Shown here one piece after another: positions 34,201 to 47,200 of a DNA stretch of 64,000 nucleotides. The position numbers and the translations under genes were made by a program. Source of the stretch: Daucus carota subsp. sativus (Eukaryota; Streptophyta; Magnoliopsida; Apiales; Apiaceae); contig NC_030387.2 of NCBI RefSeq assembly GCF_001625215.2, positions 40,633,606-40,697,605 of the forward strand, written 5' to 3'. Below the pieces are notes generated by a model, which ran no database searches, was not told where the DNA came from, and saw only the letters and a list, made by a program, of their open reading frames with translations. Each line of letters opens with the position of its first letter. Position 1 is the first letter of the stretch.

Positions 34201-35155
34201 CCAACGGCTTCTTAACTCGCTCCAGTATCGGAATGCTAATTTGTTCAAACTCGTCTCTTTTGATGAAGCCTCTGACATCCTTCTCGTCCATCAAGCACTC
34301 TATATTCAAAGGCGCCTCTGGATTTGCACTGAGAACCTTCTTCAGTTTCTCACATGCAGCACGAAGCCTAAGGGAGGCCCTTGCATTTTGGTAAACATCA
34401 ATCTTGTATTCGGTCTTGAATTTTTCAGCAAAGTTTTGAAACAGCACTTCGTCAAAATCTCTCCCACCAAGTGACCGATCAAACGCATGGGCTAATATTT
34501 TCAGTTGGCCTTTCTTTAAACCAGCTATACATACTTGCATACTAGCATGACCAATATCTACAAAGGCAACATTCAGCTGGTCATTCTCCGGCAAATCAGT
34601 CTTGTAAATACCATATGCAAGAGCAGTAGCTGTAGTTTCATGAATGAGTCTAAGTGGGTGCAACCCGGCAATCGTAGCAGCATCTAGAACAGCACGCCTT
34701 TGAAGATCAGTGAAATAAATAGGAATCCCAATGCAGCAATCAACCACAGCGGCATTCAGATTCTTCTCCGCTATACTTTTCAGATCTGAGAAGACCATTC
34801 CCAATACTTGGGTTGGTGTAAAGCTTCTCATTTCTCCAAGATATTGAGCATTAATTAATGGATACCCATCAGGACCTTCAGTTACAGAAAAAGGGAGTGA
34901 CTTGATATCCCGCTGCAGTTCAGGATCCGAAAACTGGCGTCCAATCAGCCGCTTAATCTGAGAAATTGTGTTTTTTGGGTTCATCATACTTGAAGCGGCA
35001 CCAGCTGTTCCAAGGAAACGTTGCTTTTCACCGAAGCATACAATAGCAGGAGTCTCACGTTTAGATTCATCATTCAGTACAACATCAATCCCCCGTTGCC
35101 TTGCAACAGCAACAACACCACTCTCATTCCCAAAATCAAAACCAACAACGCTCAT
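31268..35155 (-). CDS. HSP70-15: HSP110-class heat shock protein 70 (Hsp70-14/15-like), copy A
   Basis: A cytosolic HSP110/SSE-type chaperone that acts as nucleotide-exchange factor for Hsp70. Nine coding exons on the minus strand: 35155-33986 (390 codons), about 33787-33563, 33432-33336, 33181-32975, 32733-32536, 32459-32313, 32236-32084, 32000-31869 and 31476-31268 (boundaries good to a base or two). They give about 843 aa; Arabidopsis Hsp70-14/15 have 831. Exon 1 is the ATPase domain starting MSVVGFDFGNESGVVAVARQ and containing IHETTATALAYGIYKTDLPE and FVDIGHASMQV. The Hsp110 DFG-N-E signature replaces the DLGTT of true Hsp70. Exons 2-3 are the beta-sandwich. Exon 4 is the acidic loop (NDVDMEDAK). 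Exons 5-9 are the helical C-terminus, ending TETPASAA with no EEVD tail. The leader intron is 36709-35161. Confidence 0.93.
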
Positions 35156-35160
35156 CTTCC

Positions 35161-36770
35161 CTATGGTTCAACACAAAGACCAACAACCAAAATCAAAATA
35201 AATAAATTGCTCATAAAGTAATAGCATCTCTAAAAAACTATACCCATACATTAAAGCCTTATCACAATCAAAAACTGTCTTGAGACACTTAAAAGCAAGT
35301 CTAATTCAGGAAAAAAATATATGCAGTATAACCTAGGCATGCATCCTAGGTGTAGCTCAGGTTTTTGTTAAATTCAAACAACAAACACCACAGTAAATAA
35401 AAGAATTGAGTCAAAACCTAATTAGTCTCAAAAATAAAAACACGTCTTAATAAAAACCAGAATAGTAGATACGATGTTCCAACATTCTATCAGAAATTTA
35501 TATATTAAACATTCTACTAAAATTTAAATTAAGCGTCAGAGAAATCATCATTCCAACATCGTATAGACCCGGGAGAAATTTATCATCATACAAACATTAT
35601 ATAGACCCATTCAACACGGACATAATTAAGTTGAGATCATCATAAATAACTATAATGGCCAAAAACAGTATGAACGATCTAGAAACGCACACGTAATCAT
35701 TATCAACGAAATAGTTAACGTCCCAAAACTAAAACAGTCCACTCATTTAAAACCGCTGCCAACCAACTTCGTGGGAACACTCAGAATCATTCAAAAATCC
35801 TATCCAAGCATTCAAAGCCAGACTACAACCGACAAAACATAATGCAGCCCAACCTCCAAACCTCCGCATACGAACAACACACACAAACAAATATTGACTT
35901 CCAGAATTGATCCCACACACTCCCACCGCAGTCAATTTCCAAATTCAGCTAAACGATAAACAAACACAATGCATCCAATATCAACAACACCCTAACAAAA
36001 CCCTTAAACTCAATAGTTAATGTCCCAAAATTAAAACAGTCCACTCATTTAAAACCGCTGCTAACCAACTTCGCGGGAAAACTCAGAATCATTCAAAAAT
36101 CCTATCCATGCATTCAAAGCCAGACTAACACCGACAAAACATAACGCAGCCCAACCTCCAAACCTCCGCATACGAACAACACATACAAACAAAAATTGAC
36201 TTCCCAGAATTGATCCCACACACTCCCACCGCAGTCAATTTCCAAATTCAGCTACACGATAAACCAACACAATGCATCCAATATCAACAACACCCGAACA
36301 AAACCCTAAAACTCAATCATATAGACATAAAGCTCCAAACTTTACCACCAATATCAATATCATAAAGAGTAATCACACGAAATCAACAACCACCAACACA
36401 ATTTTACATAGATTACGGGAAAAATCTAAAACAAAGCTAAAGTTTCAATCTTCAAATCAACATCAAAAAACACTAATTAACATAGAACCAAGATCAGTCA
36501 ACACAACTCCACATAAATCACAGTAATTAACCGAGAATTAAGCAAAAGTTTCAATCTTTACATCAAAATATCATACAAAAACAGTAACAAACACAGAATC
36601 AACATCAATCAACACAACTCCACTTACAATACAGTAATTCATAGTAAACTAAACGAATTACAGATCTGAAAATTGAGAATTAACAAAACAAAGTGAGTAA
36701 AGATCGTACCTTTAGGATGATCACTTTCACGGAGTAGTCAAATTAGTGTGTGCGTTGTGTTCTTTGTGTA
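35161..36770 (-). promoter_or_regulatory. 5' leader exon and 1.55-kb leader intron of HSP110 copy A
   Basis: A splice donor CTAAAG|GTACGATC lies at 36710/36709 and an acceptor AACCATAG|GG at 35161/35160, five bases before the ATG. The same arrangement is found for copy B, which supports a real 5'-UTR intron. Within it an about 280-bp segment is tandemly duplicated (about 35725-35990 and 36010-36290; both carry AAAACAGTCCACTCATTTAA). Confidence 0.75.
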
Positions 36771-36860
36771 TGAAATATAAGAGGGGGCAAAAAAAAAATG
36801 AAGGGTTTTAATATGTAACGGGAGAAGTGTAGAGGCCTAGAGGGGTCTCGAGCTTGTAAG

Positions 36861-36876
36861 CTCTAGAATGTTCCGT
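36861..36876 (-). promoter_or_regulatory. Heat shock element, HSP110 copy A promoter
   Basis: The sequence CTCTAGAATGTTCC contains inverted GAA-nn-TTC units with a partial third unit (CTC), fitting nTTCnnGAAnnTTCn. It lies about 100 bases upstream of the probable leader exon. The same element occurs upstream of copy B. Confidence 0.6.
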
Positions 36877-37146
36877 ATTTTGAGTTTGAGTTGGGCTATT
36901 TGGTTAATTTCTCTTAAACCCTGGTGTTCTTGTTCTAATTTTTGGTGCTTTCACTAATTTGAAATTTATATTTTAGTGTAAGAATATATGTATTGAAATA
37001 TGTATAGTAGATTTGTAATTTATAATTGAAAGTGATATAAATGATTAAATTAATTATTACATTTGAATACGTTAAATCCGAATTCAACTTCTAACATAAA
37101 TATATGATGTTTTATATTCGAATTTTGAGTTAACAAATGTCAGAAA

Positions 37147-38058
37147 TCAATATACTTATATAAAGGAGAAGCGGGGGGCGTGTAGGTGGCGCCTCTCACA
37201 TCGCTCCGTTCTATTTTTCTAATTTTCTGGAATTTTTGGATGAAAAATATCAAAAAATTAGAATTACCTTTTTTAGTTTCGGGTATATTATAAGCAAATT
37301 TCAGAATCTGATTTTGTTATAGATTATTTATGGAATAAAGTAGCTTGAAAGTTTTAATCTGATTTTGTTTCAGATTATTTAATTTAATTATGGGAAAGAC
37401 AGATTATTTATGGAATATAATAGCTTGAAATTTTTAATCTGATTTTGTTCAGATTATTTAATTATGAGAAAGAGTAGCAAACAAGTCTCTCTACACCTAT
37501 AAATACACGTATATATCGTAGGGTTTTGGATCATCTAAACACAACCTCCTCTCTCAATACCACAAACCTACCTGATAGTTCTCTTACTCGATTTTTAAAG
37601 GAGAAGCGAGAGGCGTGTAGTTGGCGCCTCTCACATCGCTCCGTTCTATTTTTCTAATTTTTTGAAATTTTTGGATGAAGGCGTGAAATTTTTGAAATTT
37701 TTGGATGAAGGAGAAGCGAGAGGCGTGTATTTTGGGTGACAATGTAAGAACATGATTACTTTCAAAAAAAAAATAAATAAATTAAGATTCGTCATGTTTT
37801 AAATTGTTAATTACGTGTATAAATTTATTTTTATTTTTTCACCATGAATTATAGTCCAATTTTGCAATTTTATATATTAGTATTGGTATTACATTAAAAT
37901 TTTTATAATATAAATTTATTTTATTCTACAAATCTTAACTTTGAAACATTAATATATTTTTTATAAACAGCCATAAAATTATTTTATTCTACAAATATTA
38001 ATATTGAATCATTAATATAATTTTTATAGACCGCCGCAACGCGCGGCTTCTCCACTAG
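37147..38058 (+). mobile_element. Non-autonomous Helitron (family 1, copy 1)
   Basis: The 5' end is TCAATATACTTATATAAAGG, preceded by A. The 3' end is a hairpin-forming CCGCCGCAACGCGCGG followed by CTTCTCCACTAG and T. Length is 912 bp with no coding capacity. An internal second copy of the 5' motif (AAAGGAGAAGCGAGAGGCGT) starts at about 37599 and a third partial one at 37710. A near-identical family member lies at 58061-59208. Confidence 0.85.
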
Positions 38059-39042
38059 TTATGTAATATAAAAATATCATGGACATTTAAAGTATAAATT
38101 TTAATATTTCAGGTATATTATATCATATATGTCATGGATGGAATCAAATTTATTTTTAGAAGAAAAATAATTTTGAGTTTTAGATTGAGTTTAAAATCGT
38201 GTTTCAAATATATAATATTTCAGTGATAAACTTTATATTTCCGATAGTCTAATTTTATTTTTAACAAATTTTAATTAAAATTCGTCAAAGCGTATATTTT
38301 TTGAATAAAATAAAATAACATCGCTATTAATTAAAATGAAAAACATCACCTTCACGTTGTATTCTACACACGTCATCGCTAATTCAACATTATTAGTCTA
38401 TCAAGTATGACTGCAACACATCATCATTAATTATCCCAAATAAGATATTATAGATGTTAAATATATGGATAAATTGAGTTACACATTCATAACATGGATA
38501 TTAAAAATGATATTTTCATTATCAATTTAAAAATTATATTTTTATTTTTATTACAAATATATAAAACTTGTGATAGTTATATCATTTTTCAGATCAAATA
38601 TAAGATTATATAATATATTCGAATCAAGTTTGAGAATTTTGTACTAATTATAAATATTAATATTCCACGGTTAATTTAACGTGTGAATGATCTAATTTCA
38701 AGTTTTGGATCGAATACTCGTGTTTCAAATAAATTAAACTTCACGTATAGAAATTATCTTGATAGTGGAATCACATTTCCATATTTATTGTCACAAATTC
38801 ATTTCCGTTCTTATTTACAAAGATCGGCAAGTTTTTGATCCGATACATTTCCGAACCCGGTGATGTTGAGATTAGAAAGGATCTCACACAGACACAAATT
38901 CCAGGTGTATCATACATAACAAGCATAATAATAGTAGAAAGAACATTAACATAGTCTCATATCCACCTCTAGCAATCTTTTTGAAACCATTTTGTCCTAA
39001 TCAGAAATAAATCAACAAACAAACAAATTAATAAATAAATGC
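38059..39042. other. Spacer; from ~38820 homologous to the KAE1 3' flank
   Basis: The first 760 bases are AT-rich without features. From about 38820, words such as AGTTTTTGAT, CATTTCC, AACCCGGTGA, TGTATCATACATAA and ATCCACCTCT match 45940-46460 downstream of KAE1, with deletions. It is therefore a duplicated KAE1 3' spacer. Confidence 0.6.
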
Positions 39043-39126
39043 CAGACTGCAAGCAGTTCATCACTTATGAACCTTTGTGTGAAAGTTGATTCTTCATAGG
39101 GGTAGACCAACCATGAGCATAAGGAA
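39043..39126 (-). pseudogene. Remnant of the KAE1 last exon at the duplication junction
   Basis: About 80 bases match the last coding exon of KAE1 at 47254-47335, sharing GTGTGAAAGTTGATTCTTC, ATAGGGGT and CCATGAGCATAAG. The match has several substitutions and a one-base deletion, and stops at about 39126. Immediately after it begins sequence shared with the HSP110 copy A 3' flank. It is a non-functional exon scrap. Confidence 0.8.
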
Positions 39127-39411
39127 ATATTTTGATAACAAACAAGCTTCTGATATAAGTTTTCTATAGTTCCCAGGAAAATGGAAGTTCACCCCGAGAT
39201 AATTTTCCCACAAATTGTTTCAGAAAAGTGTTTCCGAAGACCTGTATTATAGCATACAGGAGTAACAGAATTTGCTAAACCATCTTAAATAAGAACGGCT
39301 TTATAAACCAACATACAGAAACAAAGTCGCTCTCATTCTCCACCCCTCTTAATCTCAGAATAATTCTACATCACGTTGACTGATCTATAAGTAAAGAACA
39401 AAAACTCCAGT

Positions 39412-42400
39412 TTATGCTGCACTCTCGGGTTTTTCAGTTTCCATTGGCTCTTCGGAAGCCAATGGAACCTCGGTGCCAGGTGTATTCTCACTAGCATCTT
39501 TGTTGAGATCACCAAAATTTTCTGCACCATGAGACTGGTCACTGCTTGGAGAAGAAACTTCAGGTGCGGCTGGCTTAGCTGCCTTTGGTTTTGGTTTCGT
39601 CATTATCGGTCTGCAGAACCTGTTCATGCAAAGGCAATTAATAATAATACGATTAAAAGGAATACTTTAGCGAGAAACAGGAACATAAATATCCATATGT
39701 AGAGCCCTAGTAATCCTCAAATTTTTTAAGACCACAAAGGATATGTTCAGCTAAAACAGTGCATAAGAACATCTTGCAAGCAACATCCAGTTGTATAATT
39801 GTCAATGAGATATTATTAATGTATATACATATTCCCAGACCCAAGAAATTAGTAACACTACTAGACCATCCTTGAGACGTAAATCAAAACAACACACGAT
39901 ATTCGGAGTTTGATAGAACAGTAAAAGAAACAATTCTGTAGTACATCCTACATAAGCAAACATTTACCTGTCAAGAGCTTCAGCTTTCTTTTTCAAATCA
40001 GCTGACAAGAGAACTGGAGTGGCATGTTTTGGTAATGAATCTTGGTGCTGCTTTTTCTCCTTTAACCAAGCTTCAGCATCCACACATTCCTTCAAAACCT
40101 ACACATCCAGGCATTTAAGAGCTACGGTGAATTACAATTCATCTTAATAACAAGTATGAGAAAAGAATATCTGACACTTCGCTACCTTCTCCTTCTCAGC
40201 AATATCAATGTGATCAAACTTGGAGTCAGATGACATTACTGCCTCTCTGTAGCTATTGATGCAATAAACTAGTTCATCAACCACAGATCCCCTCTCCAAG
40301 TGTTCCTTGTAGCGCAGCTCAACAGGATCACCACGCTGCAAGTACCTTCAGTCAATTGGAATACATAGACAATAATAATCACAAAAACAAATTTGGCACA
40401 GCTACCAACCTTCTTCAGTTCTTCAAGCTTGGCAACATATACACCCTTGGTCTCATCCTCACCATCTTCATACAACCAATCTTCAACCTGTTGAAGGATG
40501 GCTATGAACTCCTCTCTCTCCGGATCAGTAACAAAGTCATGATATTTGTCATGTAGCTGGGAGAAAACACAGATGTAAGACAAAATACTCAAATAATCAT
40601 GACGAATAGTTTAATGTTAAACTAAAGCAAACCTTGTTTCTCATGTCATAAACATAAGCCTCCACAGCATTCTTTTTGTCTTTGGTTTCTTCCATTACTC
40701 TATCTTGCAATGCCATTTCGAATTCCTTCTCCACTGCTTTCTGCACGTCTGCATGTGGCATTCCCCCGTAAACTAGCTCGGTCACCGGTATGTCGGTCTT
40801 TTTCACCTTCTTCTTTGAAACCTCAACCTACATTAAAATATAATAATAAATCATACAGGCAGGACACAATATATTTAATTGAGAGAATATATTTAATTGA
40901 GAGGCAGGACACAATATATTTAATTGAGAGAATATGCAGAATGTTAGGAATATAAATTAGAAAGTAAAGGGCATAGGCTGTAGAAGAACAAAATTGATGT
41001 TACCAAGCACAGCACCATAAAAAACAGTTATTTATGTGCAAAGCATCTTGCTAAACATTCCAAAGAATTTGTCTGACCTTGGATTCGGTTTCCATTTGGA
41101 CAGGGACGTCTCCTTGAGCTGCATTCGCAGAGCCAGGAGCAGCACTCTTTGCATCTTCCATATCCACATCATTCTCAGTACCACTTGAAAGAGCCGGTGC
41201 AGGTGGAACTTCATCTGTATCCATCTTTGTAGTCTCTTTCACGACTGGAATCTCAACTTCCTCTTCTTCAAGTAGCTGAAATTTTTTTTGAGGAATAAAA
41301 CACAATGGATATTAGGAGAACTCAAGTACAAAACATACAAACAAAAGACATGCCAATAGTCAGGAAGACACTTCCATGCTTTTCTCATCAAATTAAAATG
41401 TAACAACAAAGCTGGCTAGCTATCAGTAAAACTTACAGTTGCCGACTCAATGGACACAACACCATGTAGATTTAGACGAACTTTTACTTTCACTTTTGCT
41501 CGTTCACTTTTTGTTGACTGAAAAGGGCCAATCTGTCGAAAACAATGATAATAATAACAGTAAGAGAACAGGAATGTCACATCAACCATAGACTACTTAT
41601 GTGGATTAACTTGTTTCTAGACATCAGATGCTGCAGTCTCAGAACCTGAATAATTTCCATACCGTGTATGTGCTGATCATTGCAGGTGCTTGAACTTCAT
41701 TTACATCAGCATAGTGTACATCTACTGTAAATGTTCCAGACCTGAAGAATGTCAGGGCCTTCACACTAGGTATCGAATTTCCTTTTGGAAAAACAATAGT
41801 ACTCTGTTGATTGTCCGCTCCATTCTGAGCATCTGGAGCAGTGCCTTTCCATGACAAAGCAATAGTGAATGGGAAGCTCTCATTGACCTTCAAAACCAAA
41901 AATGAAAATAAAAAAAGACTCATAATTACAAATTTAAGAAGAATAACAAGAAATCAAGTTTTAAATCATGGTGAATCAGTTCAATATATATCAAACAAAA
42001 AGCAGAAAAACAACCCTCGAATGAGGTGAAAAACAAATCCCTCCCCTGGACAAGAAAAATGTCTACCTGGAATTCTCTCACTTTAAAAGTGGGGCTAAGA
42101 ATAGCACATTCCAATGCACAACCTTTCGCAACACATTCACTAGCGTTCATTGTCCGCCTAGGCTCCTTACCAAAGAACTCCGTCAAAATCTTCATTATTG
42201 CAGGTACACGGGACCCTGAACCAACCACCTCAACAGCATATATATTTTCTACAGTCAGCCCTGCCTCTGAAAGAGCTTTCTCCAACGGCTTCTTAACTCG
42301 CTCCAGTATCGGAATGCTAATTTGTTCAAACTCGTCTCTTTTGATGAACCCTCTGACATCCTTCTCGTCCATCAAGCACTCTATATTCATAGGTGCCTCT

Positions 42401-43236
42401 GGATTTGCACTGAGAACCTTTTTCAGTTTCTCACATGCAGCACGAAGCCTAAGGGAGGCCCTTGCATTTTGGTAAACATCAATCTTGTATTCCCTCTTGA
42501 ATTTTTCAGCAAAGTTTTGAAAAAGCACTTCGTCAAAATCTCTCCCACCAAGTGACCGATCAAACGCATGGGCTAATATTTTCAGCTGGCCTTTCTTTAA
42601 ACCAGCTATACATACTTGCATACTAGCATGACCAATATCTACAAAGGCAACATTCAGCTGGTCATTCTCCGGCAAATCAGTCTTGTAAATACCATATGCA
42701 AGAGCAGTAGCTGTAGTTTCATGAATGAGTCTAAGTGGGTGCAACCCTGCAATCGTAGCAGCATCTAGAACAGCACGCCTTTGAAGATCAGTGAAATAAA
42801 TAGGAATCCCAATGCAGCAATCAACCACAGCGGCATTCAGATTCTTCTCTGCTATACTTTTCAGATCTGAGAAGACCATTCCCAATACTTGGGTTGGTGT
42901 AAAACTTCTCATTTCTCCAAGATATTGAGCATTAATTAATGGATACCCATCAGGACCTTCAGTTACAGAAAAAGGCAGTGACTTGATATCCCGCTGCAGT
43001 TCAGGATCCGAAAACTGGCGTCCAATCAGCCGCTTAATCTGAGAAATTGTGTTTTTTGGGTTCATCATACTTGAAGCGGCACCAGCTGTTCCAAGGAAAC
43101 GTTGCTTTTCACCGAAGCATACGATAGCAGGAGTCTCACGTTTAGATTCATCATTCAGTACAACATCAATCCCCCGTTGCCTTGCAACAGCAACAACACC
43201 ACTCTCATTTCCAAAATCAAAACCAACAACGCTCAT
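39412..43236 (-). CDS. HSP70-15: HSP110-class heat shock protein 70 (Hsp70-14/15-like), copy B
   Basis: Second tandem copy with the same nine-exon structure: 43236-42067 (390 codons, ATPase domain), about 41888-41663, 41533-41437, 41278-41076, 40832-40633, 40559-40413, 40336-40184, 40099-39970 and 39621-39412. In exon 1 it differs from copy A by only two residues that I can see (FKREYK for FKTEYK and APMNIE for APLNIE). The acidic loop and the C-terminal tail differ more; this copy has a shorter loop and ends TEKPESAA. All splice sites and the full frame are intact, so both copies look functional. As in copy A, the EEVD tail of cytosolic Hsp70 is absent, which is normal for HSP110. The C-terminal exons are assigned by homology with copy A. 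Confidence 0.93.
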
Positions 43237-43241
43237 TTTCC

Positions 43242-44960
43242 CTGTTCAACACAAAGACCAACAACCAGAGTCAAAATAAATAAATTGCTCATAAAGTAAT
43301 AGCATATCTCAAAAACTATACCCACACATTCAAGCCTTACTGTAATCAAAAACTGTCTTGAGACACTTAAAGCGAGTCTGATTCAGGAAAAAATATGCAG
43401 TATAACCTAGGCATGCAGCCTAGGCGTAGCTCAGGTTTTGTTAAATTCAAACAACAAACACCACAGTAAATAACAAAATTGAGTCAAAACCTAATTAGTC
43501 TCAAAAATAAAAACACATCTTAATAAAAACTAGAATAGTAGATGCAATGTTCCAACATTCTATCAGAAATTAATATATTAAACATTCTATTAATATTTAA
43601 ATTAAGAGTCAGAGAAATCATCATTCCAACATTGTACAGACCCGGGAGAAATTTATCATCATATAAACATTATATGGACCCATTTAACACGGACATAATT
43701 TAGTTGAGATCATCATAAATAACTATAATAGCCATAAACAGTATGAACGATCTAGAAACGCACACGTAATCATTATCAAAGAAATAGTTAACGTCCCAAA
43801 ATTAAAACAGTCCACTCATTTAAAACCGCTGCCAACCAAATTGGCGGGAAAACTCAGAATCATTCAAAAATCCTATCCACGCATTCAAAGCCAGAATAAC
43901 ACCGACAAAACATAATGCAGCCCAACCTCCGCATACGAACAACACATACATACAAAAATCGACTTCCCAAAATTGATTCCACACACTCCCACCGCAGTCA
44001 ATTTCCAAATTCAGCTAAACGATAAATAAACACAACGCACCCAATATCAACAACACCCAAAAAAACCCTAAAACTCAATTATAAAGACATAAAGCTCCAA
44101 ACTTTACCACCAAGATTAATACAATAAACAATAATCACACAGAATGCACACGTAATAATTATTAACGAAATCAGTATAATGTCCCAAAATTTAAATGGTC
44201 CACCCATTCAAATCGGCTACCAACAATACCCAGGAAAACTCATAAATCATAATCATTCAAAAATCCTATCCATGCATTCAACACTAATTCCGACAAAAAC
44301 ATAATGCAGCCCAACCTACACATGCAAACATCGCATACAAACAAAACTCGACTTCTTAAAATCAATCCAACAAACTCATGCAAATTCAGCTAAACGATAA
44401 AGAAACACAATGCACCCAATATCAACCTTTAAATCAATATCAACACAATAAACACTGATTAACACAGGATCAAAAACAACCAACACAACTCCACATGAAC
44501 AGTAACTAACCAAAAACTAAGCTACAGTTCCAATTACTACATCAACATCAATACAAAAAACACAAACCAGTACAGAATCAACATCAATCATCACAACTTC
44601 ACATAAATTACAGTAATTAATCGCAAACTAAGCTAAAGTTTCAATCTTTAAATCAATATCAACACAATAAACACTGATTAACACAGGATCAAAAACAACC
44701 ACCACAACTCCACATGAACTACAGTAACTAACTGAAAACTAAGCTACAGTTCCAATTACTACATCAACATCAAAACAAAAAACACAAACCAGTACAGAAT
44801 CAACATCAATCTTCACAGCTTCACATAAATTACAGCAATTAATCGCAAATTAATCGATTTACAGATCTGAAAATTGAGAATTAAGAGAGCTAAGTGAGTA
44901 AAGACCGTACCTTCAACCTAAAAGATGATCACTTTCAACACGCAGTCAAATCAGCGAGTG
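43242..44960 (-). promoter_or_regulatory. 5' leader exon and 1.67-kb leader intron of HSP110 copy B
   Basis: Donor TTGAAG|GTACGG at 44911/44910 and acceptor TTGAACAG|GG at 43242/43241. The sequence is collinear with the copy A leader. It carries its own tandem duplication of about 215 bp (about 44424-44640 and 44641-44850, each with CAACACAATAAACACTGATT and CACAAACCAGTACAGAATCA). Confidence 0.75.
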
Positions 44961-45065
44961 TATTTGTGTCTTTTTGTAAAATGAAATACCCAGAAGGGCG
45001 AAAAGAAACGAAGGGTTTAATATTATAAAAGAAAAGAGAGAAGTGTAGATGGGTCTAGAGCTAGT

Positions 45066-45083
45066 GAATGTCTAGAATGTTCG
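45066..45083 (-). promoter_or_regulatory. Heat shock element, HSP110 copy B promoter
   Basis: GAATGTCTAGAATGTTCG holds GAA-tg-TTC plus imperfect flanking units (TCT, GAA). It is collinear with the element upstream of copy A. Confidence 0.6.
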
Positions 45084-45099
45084 GTTTGAGTCAAAGTTT

Positions 45100-47200
45100 C
45101 TGCTTGACTTCTCTTAAACCCTAGTTTTTCATGTTCTAAGTTTTGGTGCTGTTTTGCATTCATATATTTGTTTAAAAAAAAATAGTATTACACATCATTC
45201 AAATTAAATTATTGATGTATGATATTTTATATCATTAATTTTTCTGATCATATCTATTAATTTATAAAATCAATATTTTTATTTGTAATTTGTAATATGG
45301 AAATGATCTAAATAATATGTTAAGATTAAGCATTAATAAAATATATATCCATTCTAAATAAAGCGGATTGATTATATTAAAATCATGACAAACAGAAGCT
45401 CATACTATGTCAATTAAAATTAAACCTTCTATAATATACATACATATATATATAATTTATTTAGGAATCAACTTTGATAAGAGGATATTTTTTACTTGTT
45501 CTATTTTAATATTCAAAATTTAATTCTAAAATTTTGATATAAATATAAAAGATTTTTAAAATTAATAAATAAGGTGTATAAACTAAATAAAATTATTAAA
45601 TTTTGAAGATAATCCCGCCTCTTGGCAAGTCTAATCATATAAAAAAATAAAAATTTACTGATCAAGCAACCAACTCCGCAAAGAGTATACATAAAATTGC
45701 ATATCTCGACAGTTAAATAAAATTTTGATATTTTATTGTGTATATATTCCTAGGATGGAAAGAAATTACATCCTATATAACAAAAGGGAAGACATTGAAT
45801 GCAAATTTAAGGACTTGTCATCGACAATAGAAAGGAAAGCATATTAAGAGATGGGACATAGAAAGAAACAAGTTATTAACAACTGGACTCTGTTGTCCAG
45901 CTATGGTCACAAAGTTCATGCATTGTTCTTATTTACAAAGAGCAACAAGTTTTTGATTTAACACATTTCCAAACCCGGTGAAAGGTTGAAGACGTAATGT
46001 TTCTTGAGCGGTAAGGCTTGAAACAAGAACACAGAAAAGATTTCGACTGGATATTAAGAAATGATCTCATACAAAGACAGACGCGATTCCAAGGAATAAT
46101 GATCTGTGGAGTGTATCATACATAATAAAAACAACATTCGGCTAAATAACATCAATAGTATCATTATGAATGAAACTGTAAGCCACCTTCCACCTTGCAT
46201 TCTTTTGATGCACACAATGTCAGATGAAGTGGTAAAAATACTGTATTCTGTTTGTACATAATTTCGCAGCTTCGAACATTCATCAAATCACATCAATCAT
46301 ATTGTACTGTAATAACATTGCTTTCAAATTCTCCCATCCCGACTTCAACTTTATACCTGTCATAAACAAACCACCACAAGACAATCTCATTCAGTGGGTC
46401 AAAGCTTTATTAAATTAGAGACGATAGTCTAGTATCCACCTCTGGCAATTTTTTTTTGAAATCATGCATTTCTCTTGACGGGAAAAAATAAAAGACAGTT
46501 AATTAATTAAGAGACAAAAGAAACTGAGGAAGATGTCCATGCAAATATATTCAGTGGGCTGGATTAACTTTTTGCTATCTGCGCCAAGGTTGCAAATTGG
46601 TAGACAAAAATAAAACGATAAATGACTATATTCAAAGAATTTCTCTTAAACAAAATTGCTTGATTATTTCTTTTTTGCTGGAATACCAGATATATATTTT
46701 CTATTTTGTTTTAGGTTGTACAGTTGAACCACAATATATTAATTAACGTTTTCAGTCCCAAATAGGATACAGTTAGTGTATATTCAACCTCGATAGGTTA
46801 ATAATATCGATTATAAAATCTACCAGTCCTGAAACTATTAATGTAATGAGGTTTAGCTGTATTACTTGAATAATTTATAGTTGTGTTCATATTCATGTTG
46901 TAGTGTGTGCACGCACGCTTGTCACAAGCTAAAAAGCTGATGGTAAATTGCGGAGATATTTCTTTCGAAAAATTAGGAGAGCGCATAAAGGCAGAGAAGA
47001 CAAGGAACCATAATTTATGTGCATTATCCAACAGGAATTTTTTTTTGAGGATAACAGGCATGGGTAGATACCATATATGATCCAATTTTGTGGTCAAAGG
47101 ACATCTTTTTCTAGGAAACTCATGGTGCTCCCTTGATCACTCACATCAGTTTGTCCATGTGTGTAAAATATAAAATTACCTCACTATAAGCATTAGATCT
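45100..47200. other. KAE1 3' flank and spacer
   Basis: AT-rich spacer between the copy B promoter and the KAE1 stop. The part 45940-46460 is the counterpart of 38820-39040. No gene is supported; the frame at 46798-47097 is unrecognised. Confidence 0.45.

Noticed and set aside
33864-34474. Plus-strand frames over the HSP110 ATPase exon (also at 42026-42555)
   Set aside because: They are duplicated only because the opposite-strand gene is duplicated, and show no family features.
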